Of a stretch of 39,820 nt of DNA, positions 33,776 through 39,820 are shown one piece after another. Numbering within the stretch: the stretch's first letter is position 1; each line of letters starts with the position of its first letter. Source of the DNA: Thiocapsa sp. KS1 (GTDB taxonomy: Bacteria; Pseudomonadota; Gammaproteobacteria; Chromatiales; Chromatiaceae); contig NZ_LN848257.1 of assembly GCF_001499735.1 (NCBI RefSeq), positions 1,557,425-1,597,244 of the forward strand, read 5' to 3'. Under the pieces are notes generated by a model. It was not told where the DNA came from and did no database searches. It was given only the letters and a program-made list of their open reading frames with translations. The translations under genes and the position numbers were made by a program.

Positions 33776-34975
33776 TCACCCCATCTTTGAAACGTCACTC
33801 ACAGACGGGCAGCACAGCAGCCAATAGCTCGCGCCCGCTGCCAATCCGCAGAGGGCCATCCCGAACAGCATCGGCGTCGCATCCCCGGTATGCATCAGGC
33901 TAACCAGTGATCCCATCACCGCACCGAGCCCGAAGCGCGACGCACCGGAGAAGGCCGACGCGGTCCCGGCCATCCGAGCGAAGTGAGCCATGAACCCGGC
34001 CATGGAGTTGCCGAGCACCACCCCCGCCATCCCGAGATAAAGCATGGTCGCGCCGACGATAGCCCACAGCGGCGGCGTCCCCCAAATGGCCAGCCCCAGC
34101 AGGATCAGCGCCGACACGACCTGCACGCCGAGCCCCAAACGCAGCAGCCGCTCCGCTCCCAAACGGACGACCAACCGGGCATTCTGGCTGGTCACCACCA
34201 TCGCCAGGGCCACGTTCGCCCCGAAAAAGACCCCGAACCAACCCACCGGCACCCCGTGCAGCTCGATGTAGACGAATGGCGAGGTGACGATATAGGTCAT
34301 CATGCCGCCGAAGGAGAAGGCCCCGGTCAACAGATACCCCAGACCGACGCGATGCCGGAGCAAGGTCAGGTAATTGCGCAGGACCCGAGCCAACTCGGGC
34401 GGATGGCGATCCGCGTGCAGAAGGGTCTCAGGGATCAGCCGAAAGAAGAGCCCGCTCGCCGTCAACCCCAGAACCAAGAGCGCGACGAAGACCCAATGCC
34501 ACTCCAGATAGGAGACGATGGCACCGCCGATGGACGGCGCCAGCAAGGGCGCCAGCGCCGTCGTCAACATCACCAGACTCATCACCCGCGCATAGTGATC
34601 ACGCTCGAAGAGATCCCGTACCAGGGCCGGCACCGTCACCGCCACCGCAGCGCCACCCAACCCCTGCACGGCGCGCCCCAGCAGCAGGGTCTCCATCCGC
34701 TCGGCCAAGACACACATGAGCGCACCCAGACAGAAGAGCGCCAACCCACCGCCGATGGTCGCACGCCGTCCGAGCACGTCCGAGGCCGGGCCCAGAACCA
34801 ATTGGGCCAGAGCAAAGACCCCCAGATACGCGGTCACGCTCAGCTGAGCCAGCTCGATCGTCGAGTCCAGATCCTGCGCGATCGCAGGCAGGCTCGGCAG
34901 ATACATGTCGATGGCAAAAGGCGTCAGGCCCGAGAGCAGACCAAGCGTGAGGAGCGTCGAGAGGCGAATCTGCAT
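33776..34975 (-). CDS. Bcr/CflA-family MFS drug exporter
   Basis: A 399-residue major facilitator with 12 predicted helices. The Bcr/CflA opening LGLLSGLTPFAIDMYLPSLPAIAQDL, the loop motif GPASDVLGRRAT between helices 2 and 3 and GRAVQGLGGAAVAVTVPALVRDLF in helix 4 identify the drug:H+ antiporter group. It probably exports antibiotics or metabolites across the inner membrane. ATG 34975 follows GGAGGG. The 3' end of a group II intron lies about 170 bases upstream, in the same orientation. Confidence 0.93.
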   Translation of the reverse strand: MQIRLSTLLTLGLLSGLTPFAIDMYLPSLPAIAQDLDSTIELAQLSVTAYLGVFALAQLVLGPASDVLGRRATIGGGLALFCLGALMCVLAERMETLLLGRAVQGLGGAAVAVTVPALVRDLFERDHYARVMSLVMLTTALAPLLAPSIGGAIVSYLEWHWVFVALLVLGLTASGLFFRLIPETLLHADRHPPELARVLRNYLTLLRHRVGLGYLLTGAFSFGGMMTYIVTSPFVYIELHGVPVGWFGVFFGANVALAMVVTSQNARLVVRLGAERLLRLGLGVQVVSALILLGLAIWGTPPLWAIVGATMLYLGMAGVVLGNSMAGFMAHFARMAGTASAFSGASRFGLGAVMGSLVSLMHTGDATPMLFGMALCGLAAGASYWLLCCPSVSDVSKMG

Positions 34976-35139
34976 GGGCCCTCCGGGCCGCGCCGGGCCC
35001 GCAGGCCGCAGAGAAGAGGAAAAGTGGAGAGAAGAGACGAAGAGTAACGAGCAGGGCGGGCCTGTGCCAGCCCGTGGCGCCGGGCCCGTCGCAGTTTGAA
35101 GCGCCGAGGGAGCTGTATTCGCCAAGACGTGCCGCCAAG

Positions 35140-35221
35140 CCCACACACATGCTAAAGGCTGGGGAAGGCTCGCGCCTCACCTCCCTCCGAACCGTACGTG
35201 CGGTTCTCCCGCATACGGCTC
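35140..35221 (-). mobile_element. 3' end of a group II intron (domains V and VI only)
   Basis: On the minus strand, a 35-base segment at 35187-35221 starts GAGCCGTATGCGGGAG and ends with ACGTACGGTTCGG. It folds as domain V, with the AGC triad, a GCGG/CCGC upper stem and a two-base AC bulge. It is followed by a second hairpin (GGGAGG...GAGGC / GCCTT...CCCC) with an unpaired A, as in domain VI. The 3' boundary is only approximate. The rest of the intron and its maturase are missing; a helicase fragment takes their place. Confidence 0.7.
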
Positions 35222-35225
35222 GCGT

Positions 35226-35580
35226 CATGCGCCGCCACCGGCCCTTCGACTTCGAGCCCGCCAACCCGCTGCCCGGCCTGGGTGGGAAAGCCATCCCTGT
35301 CGCGAGGCCGACGATCAAGCCAGGCACCTCGAGGAGGTCGTCGGGAATCTCATCACACTCGGCTTCTCCCCCGAGGAGATCGTCATCCTGTCGCTGCACG
35401 GTGTGGAGCAGTCGCCGCTCTGGACACATAACCGCATCGGCCGCCATGCTGTCCGCCGCTTCACCGGCACCTACCGGCCCGACGGCGTGCAGATCTGGAC
35501 AGACGGCGACATCACACTCGACAGGCTTTACCGCTTCAAGGGCCAGGACGCCCCGCGGTCATCCTGACCGATGTCGAGGG
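35226..35580 (+). pseudogene. Fragment of a UvrD/NERD-type helicase, frameshifted
   Basis: A frame from about 35301 reads EADDQARHLEEVVGNLITLG, then FSPEEIVILSLHG, RRFTGTY, LDRLYRFKGQDAP, and after a one-base loss VILTDVEG. These are C-terminal motifs (including the YRFKGQ region of motif V) of UvrD-like helicases. An upstream piece with FEPANPLPGLG in another frame may belong to the same gene. Neither end of the gene is present. It is interrupted on the left by the intron end and on the right by a beta-lactamase fragment. Confidence 0.6.
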
Positions 35581-35641
35581 TGTGCCTGGTCCTATCAGAC
35601 CTTGGCCCGAGAGATCGGCGCCGAGCGCTATCGCAGACATC
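35580..35641 (+). pseudogene. 62-bp displaced fragment of the class D beta-lactamase gene
   Basis: It aligns without gaps to 38280-38341 with 7 mismatches. That region encodes the Ser-Cys-Val active-site motif and YQTLAREIGAERYR of the intact enzyme at 37948-38769. It is joined directly to the helicase fragment. Confidence 0.75.
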
Positions 35642-35683
35642 GATCGCTCGGCCTATCCTGCGGCGTCCTGTTATCGGAATCCG

Positions 35684-37018
35684 CTACGGGCATGATCCCG
35701 GCGTCGGCTCACCGCAGTTGATGCACTGCGCCCGCGCGCACGCGCTCGCATCGTCCGCGTCCTTCCCGTAAACGTAAAGAGTGCGACAACCCAGGGGGCC
35801 AACCACGGCGAAGGTGTATTCCTCCACGGACTCCTCGATGACGGCGCCTCCGAATACGCTCCGCGCGCATTGCACCGCTTCGGCGAAGCTATTGGCCGGA
35901 TAGGCGCCTCCGACCGTGGCGCAGCCCGTATCCTGACGGACCCAAACATAAAAGGTCGTCGTATCGATCCGATACGGCTGACCGCCGCATGTCTTCGGCG
36001 GGTCGGGAGGCGGCGGTGGTGGCGGTGGCGGTCGACCATCGCCGGGCGCTTGGCCCGGTTTGTACTGGCAGACGCGCCGACCATTGAAGTGCGCGCACTG
36101 TAGATTGGAGTACCCGCCGCACTCCTTGGTGACGCCGCCGCCGAGCAGAGGCTGGCTCGGGCAGCAGGGTTGCCCGGGTGCACCGCAGAGACGGCAGAGG
36201 TTCCCGGTGTCACAGAACATCCCGTCGTAGCCGCAGAACCGGCCTTCCAGACAGGGTTGATTCAGACCACCGCCGGGGAGACAGTTGGGTCCGAATGGAT
36301 CGGGCGATCCACCATCGCACTGACGCCCGACGGCACACTTCGGTCCGCCGACGTACCCGCAGGCGACGCAGAGTCCGTCGCGTTCAATCGTCCGCACACC
36401 CGCGGAAACCCGACATTCCCCGCCCGGACAGGCCGGCTCACCCTGTTCGCCGCAGTGCACACAGGTTCCGCCGGTCATGCTCGAATCGCCGAACGCGCAG
36501 ATGAGGTCCGATACCTTGCAGGAGGCTACGGCAATCTCGGCGTCGGGAGGACAACAGGCGACGCCGACGCTCTTGCCGCACTGCTCGCTGCACCGTCGCG
36601 ATTCCCGCTGACACGACCCGGCGGCGCACATCGGCTTGCGCGGAACACACTGGTCGTCGACGCAGAAAAGCCCCGTCGGCGACCGGTCACCCTGGGGGGC
36701 ATAGGTGTCGGGACCGTCGCAGCACACCTGTCCACCACCACCGCAGGGGCTTACGCAGATGTTGGTGGCAATGTCGCATCCGGCACCAACGTCGCAGTAC
36801 CGCGGATCCAGCCCTGGGATCGTGCTCGGGCGCTGGCAGCACCGCTGTCCCGGGGATCCGCAATACCCGAACAACTCGCTGATCCGTGGTCCCGCGCCAA
36901 GCCAGCGCTCGGACATTGTTCGGCTCTCCGGGACTCCTGGCCAGACCCAGGCGAGTGCCGGAGCGCAGGCCATCAGCCAAGCCATCGCAACGCACATGAC
37001 GCGAATTGCCTTACCCAT
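35684..37018 (-). CDS. Large secreted cysteine-rich protein of unknown function
   Basis: A 444-residue protein with 48 cysteines. A signal peptide (AIRVMCVAMAWLMACAPALA) is followed by about eight short cysteine modules of the CGxxGQxCC / CxxCGxxG type up to residue 335. Then comes a nine-proline linker (near residues 348-356) and a C-terminal domain of about 85 residues with paired cysteines ending CINCGEPTPGSCP. It should be exported and disulfide-bonded; cleavage after ALA is likelier than lipidation at LMAC. I do not recognise the family. It sits between gene fragments in a mosaic, suggesting acquisition by transfer. Confidence 0.8.
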   Translation of the reverse strand: MGKAIRVMCVAMAWLMACAPALAWVWPGVPESRTMSERWLGAGPRISELFGYCGSPGQRCCQRPSTIPGLDPRYCDVGAGCDIATNICVSPCGGGGQVCCDGPDTYAPQGDRSPTGLFCVDDQCVPRKPMCAAGSCQRESRRCSEQCGKSVGVACCPPDAEIAVASCKVSDLICAFGDSSMTGGTCVHCGEQGEPACPGGECRVSAGVRTIERDGLCVACGYVGGPKCAVGRQCDGGSPDPFGPNCLPGGGLNQPCLEGRFCGYDGMFCDTGNLCRLCGAPGQPCCPSQPLLGGGVTKECGGYSNLQCAHFNGRRVCQYKPGQAPGDGRPPPPPPPPPDPPKTCGGQPYRIDTTTFYVWVRQDTGCATVGGAYPANSFAEAVQCARSVFGGAVIEESVEEYTFAVVGPLGCRTLYVYGKDADDASACARAQCINCGEPTPGSCP

Positions 37019-37128
37019 TTCGAGCGCCCTCGGCGGCGGAACCGAGCTTAAATCCTAGCAGTCAGGTTTGACGTTCGCCACGTCGGCGCACATAGCGACA
37101 CGAGCGACGCGACATTCCGGCACTGGGT

Positions 37129-37470
37129 ATGGCCGCTGCGTCCGCGCTCACCCGCGCCGGGCGCCGCGTCGCGGGCATTGGCGCCGAGTACGGGCTGCTG
37201 CTGCCCTACAGCCGAACCCACGAGCGCAAGGCCGACCGCATCGGCCGCGATCTGATGGCGCAGGCCGGTTTCGATCCCCGTGCCGGCGTCGCGCTCTGGA
37301 GGAACATGGCCGCAACCGGCGGGGGCCAGTCGCCGGCCTTCCTCTCTACCCACCCCTCCCACGACAATCGCATGCAGGAGCTGGCCGAGGGCATGGAGCA
37401 GGCCATCGAGATCTACCGACAAGCCCGTGCCGCGGGGCGTGCGCCGGGTGCAAGCCGCCGTGAAGCGGTC
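37129..37470 (+). pseudogene. C-terminal half of an M48-family metallopeptidase
   Basis: The frame reads YGLLLPYSRTHERKADRIGRDLMAQAGFDPRAGVALWRNM, then FLSTHPSHDNRMQEL. This is the second half of LoiP/BepA-like M48 proteases, with the third zinc ligand in the ERKAD motif and the HPSHDNR motif. The HExxH zinc motif and signal peptide that should precede it are absent, and the upstream sequence belongs to the divergent cysteine-rich gene. After about 37470 the frame stays open but shows no family sequence. Confidence 0.75.
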
Positions 37471-37947
37471 GTCGTCACGGCATCCACCTCAAGAATCGAC
37501 GAAAGCAGATCTCATTCGGCAACAAAACGGTTACGGCCACCCGGACTTGGCTATTCGTTGACGCCGTCCCTCGCGCACTCGCGTGGTCCGGGCCCGCCGA
37601 GGGCCGGATGCGGAGCGCGTCGCTTTTCAGCCGTCCTCGCCAATCCCAACTCGGGTCGATACGCCACCCATGAAACAGCCCGGCTTTGTCTTTTTGTGCC
37701 TGCTGATCGTCTGCGCTGACAGGCGCATCGGTTCAGGGCTGAAGCACCACCATTCGCGCTGGGGTTCAAGACTGTTCGCGGAGTGTGAGCCGGCCGTGGG
37801 CAAGGGGCGATCCCCGGCGCGAAAGAGGACAACATCGGGCGCCTGCGGCCACCAGAGACCGGACGCGCCCCGGTTATTCCGGCCCCGGTGGATGCCGGCC
37901 GCCCGGTGTAAGCTCGCGTCGCTGTTCAATCGAACCAGGATCTCCCG
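37471..37947. other. Non-coding stretch ahead of the beta-lactamase gene
   Basis: No intact gene is seen. At 37671 an ATG opens a signal-peptide-like sequence (MKQPGFVFLCLLIVCA) that degenerates into unrecognisable sequence and may be the remnant of a secreted-protein gene. No clear promoter was found for bla; an AGGA ribosome binding site lies just before 37948. Confidence 0.4.
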
Positions 37948-38769
37948 ATGCCACTGCTCCTTGCGTTGCTCGCGGCGCTCTTCATCGCCGCACCTGGCCA
38001 TGCCGAAGACGTCAAGCTCGCCGCACTGTTCGCCGCGGCCGGCGTCGAGGGCACCCTCGTCATCGCCGACCTCGCCGGCGACTCGGTGCAGGTGCACAAC
38101 GCCCCGCGTGCCGCGCAACGGTTCCCGGCGGCCTCGACCTTCAAGATCTTCAACACCCTCGTCGCGCTGGAGGAGGGTGTCGTCGCCGGACCCGATGCCC
38201 TGATCCCGTGGGACGGGCGTCTGCACGACATGCCCGACTGGAATCGCGATCACACCCTCGCCAGTGCCTTTGCGACCTCGTGCGTCTGGTGCTATCAGAC
38301 CTTGGCCCGCGAGATCGGCGCCGAGCGCTACCGCAATCATCTCGAGCGCGCGGGCTACGGGGAGCTGGCAGAGCCGTTCGACCCCGTGGCCTTCTGGCTC
38401 GACGGCACCCTCACCATCAGTGCCCTGGAGCAGATCGCGTTCCTGCGTCGCGTGATTCTGCGCACCCTGCCGTATCGTGACACCAGCTACGAGGGTGTGC
38501 GCCGGGTCATGCTCGCCGAGGCGAGCGCGCAGCACCGCCTGTTCGCGAAGACCGGTTGGGCCGCGCGTGCGACACCGCAGATCGGCTGGTATGTCGGATA
38601 TGCCGAGATCGAGACGCCCGAGGCGACCTGGATATTCGCCTTGAACATGGACACCCGCGGCGGCGCCGATCTGCCTTTGCGTCGAGGCCTCGTGCGCGCC
38701 GGGTTGCAGGCGAAGGGGATCATTCCCTCGTCCGAGACCGCGTCCGCCGTCGAACGCGTCGACCGATGA
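37948..38769 (+). CDS. bla: Class D (OXA-like) beta-lactamase
   Basis: A 273-residue periplasmic serine beta-lactamase. A signal peptide (PLLLALLAALFIAAPGHA) precedes the mature enzyme. Active-site motifs: STFK (63-66, nucleophile Ser63 and the lysine that is carboxylated in this class), SCV (111-113), and KTG (201-203) in LFAKTGWA. The usual YGN triad reads YGE (137-139). The stretches FWLDGTLTISALEQIAFLRRV and PQIGWYVGYAE are typical of OXA enzymes. It hydrolyses penicillins and related drugs; spectrum cannot be predicted. Position 38766 begins an ATG overlapping its stop. Confidence 0.93.
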   Translation: MPLLLALLAALFIAAPGHAEDVKLAALFAAAGVEGTLVIADLAGDSVQVHNAPRAAQRFPAASTFKIFNTLVALEEGVVAGPDALIPWDGRLHDMPDWNRDHTLASAFATSCVWCYQTLAREIGAERYRNHLERAGYGELAEPFDPVAFWLDGTLTISALEQIAFLRRVILRTLPYRDTSYEGVRRVMLAEASAQHRLFAKTGWAARATPQIGWYVGYAEIETPEATWIFALNMDTRGGADLPLRRGLVRAGLQAKGIIPSSETASAVERVDR

Positions 38770-38882
38770 CCTGCTCGGGTTGCGGGGTGGTGCGTGACCG
38801 AGAGCGGAACGACCCGGCGACGACCGGCGCCGTTTGCGCGATGATGGAGGCTCCTGCCCCGAGCCCTGCGCCGGAATCGCCG

Positions 38883-39695
38883 ATGACTGCCGACTATCTT
38901 GCCACCGGCTTCCCCCAGGTCGATGCGAGCACGCGCACGGCGGACTATACCCGGTGCCTGGACCTCCTCGATTCGCTGCCTTACTTCAAAACCTACAAGG
39001 CACGCAGCGATGTCCTGCTGGATCTGCACGCCGGTCCGACGGTCCTGGAGGTTGGCTGCGGACTCGGCCACGATGCCCGACGCCTTGCCGACCTGGTCGC
39101 ACCGCATGGCCGCGTCATCGGCATCGACAGCAGCCGGCGCATGCTGGAGGAGGCGCGGGCGCGCACCGCCCCGGCGACCGGGCTGGCGTTCGTGCAGGCC
39201 GATGCCCGCGCCCTACCCTGCGCATCGGCCAGCGTGGATCGCTGTCGGATCGATCGCTGCTTACAACACATCCGCCAACCGGAACGGGTGATCCGCGAGT
39301 TGGCGCGCGTCCTACGCCCCGGCGGGCGACTGCTCGCCTACGACAACGACTGGGGGACCTTTACCCTGAGCAGCAGCCTGCGCGAGGCGACAGACATCAT
39401 CCAAGCGCGCTGGGCCAACGCCTTCACCAACCCCTGGATCGGTCGGGACCTGCCGCGCGACCTGCTCGATGCCGGCTTTCACGCTGTGCTCGTCGAGCCG
39501 AGCGTCTCGCTGATCAGGGATTTCGCCCTGGCCGACCGTGTCTACAACCTGTCGGAAACCCTCGCGCGTGCGGTTCGGGACGGGGCCGTGACGCCGGCGA
39601 CGGCCGACGCGTGGCGCGCCGAGCAGGCGTTGCCGAGCCGCACCGGCGGCTTCCTGTGCAGCCTGACCGCCTATACCGTCGTCGGGACCAAGTGA
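38883..39695 (+). CDS. Class I SAM-dependent methyltransferase (methyltransferase domain 11 type)
   Basis: A 270-residue methyltransferase. Motif I is VLEVGCGLGHDARRLA (about residues 52-67), followed by VIGIDSSRRMLEEAR (motif II), FVQADARALPCASASVDRCRIDRCLQHI (motifs III-IV) and ELARVLRPGGRLLAYDND. This layout matches UbiE/MenG-like small-molecule methyltransferases; the substrate is unknown. Three in-frame ATGs are possible: 38766 (overlapping the bla stop), 38841 and 38883. The last has a GGAA ribosome binding site and starts where family-like sequence begins. It probably shares a transcript with bla. Confidence 0.88.
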   Translation: MTADYLATGFPQVDASTRTADYTRCLDLLDSLPYFKTYKARSDVLLDLHAGPTVLEVGCGLGHDARRLADLVAPHGRVIGIDSSRRMLEEARARTAPATGLAFVQADARALPCASASVDRCRIDRCLQHIRQPERVIRELARVLRPGGRLLAYDNDWGTFTLSSSLREATDIIQARWANAFTNPWIGRDLPRDLLDAGFHAVLVEPSVSLIRDFALADRVYNLSETLARAVRDGAVTPATADAWRAEQALPSRTGGFLCSLTAYTVVGTK

Positions 39696-39820
39696 GCGAT
39701 GCGGCTCGGGTCGGACCGCGCGACGCACCTCCTCGCTTGATGGCCCCCGGACGACATCGGAAGCGGCAACCACGCGGTGCGTCGACCGGGGGCGCGGCCG
39801 TTGACCTGTGCCCCCCCGTA
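39696..39820. other. End of window, no gene seen
   Basis: About 125 GC-rich bases following the methyltransferase stop. No terminator hairpin with a T-tract and no start of a recognisable gene. Confidence 0.3.

Noticed and set aside
36170-37051. A 293-codon plus-strand frame opposite the cysteine-rich gene
   Set aside because: The minus-strand frame has a signal peptide, modular cysteines and a ribosome binding site; the plus-strand frame has none of these.
37671-37720. Signal-peptide-like start as a real gene
   Set aside because: After about 16 residues the frame turns into sequence without any secreted-protein character and runs antiframe into bla; at most a remnant.

Overview
The window looks like the chromosome of a GC-rich purple sulfur gammaproteobacterium (Chromatiaceae, Thiocapsa/Allochromatium-like). 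This rests on recognised protein families and gene order (yciV-yciO-M50-trpS-scpAB-rluB, pqiABC, feoAABC, holC, parC), on two DsrC/TusE-superfamily proteins, and on abundant short palindromic repeats between genes. No search could be run, so the taxonomy is inference.

Layout. 1-3070: an edge-truncated lipoprotein gene (-), then DUF938 methyltransferase, DUF427 protein, YbaK deacylase and a catalytically atypical SDR (+). 3148-6494 (-): an RpfE/ApgM-like protein, an APC permease and a RES/Xre-DUF2384 toxin-antitoxin pair. 6762-13176 (-): a stand-alone RAM-domain protein and the housekeeping run rluB, scpB, scpA, trpS, M50 protease, yciO, yciV. The TrpRS carries a four-cysteine motif like that of the iron-sulfur TrpRS of Thermotoga. 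13258-14129 (+): a leader with a strong hairpin/T-tract and an unknown 248-aa protein. 14328-15975 (-): an AAA+/Fis regulator without the sigma54-contacting GAFTGA loop, and a TauE/SafE-like membrane protein. 16203-17391 (+): a DUF3050 protein and a DsrC-like protein with both redox cysteines. 17809-22431 (+): a Fur-box iron-uptake operon feoA-feoA-feoB-feoC followed by a DmeF-type metal exporter. 22537-26127 (-): pqiABC. 26434-28328: holC, a membrane protein, and a cysteine-less DsrC relative (RspA type) behind a good sigma70 promoter. 28432-34975: parC (with a one-base frameshift), an Old Yellow Enzyme, a GNAT acetyltransferase, a CDF transporter and a Bcr/CflA exporter.

35140-39695 is an accessory mosaic. 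It holds the 3' end of a group II intron, a frameshifted helicase fragment, a 62-bp duplicated piece of the nearby class D beta-lactamase gene, a large secreted protein with 48 cysteines, a decapitated M48 peptidase, an intact OXA-like beta-lactamase and a SAM methyltransferase.

The most interesting unlisted structure is a family of roughly 70-90-bp elements with terminal inverted repeats close to CTRAACCGCG, at six or so places. Several supply the TAA stop codon of the neighbouring gene. A second dispersed family (AGGATGGGT...GCGCAGCG...ACCCATCCT) sits between other genes. I saw no tRNA, rRNA, CRISPR array, complete insertion sequence or prophage.
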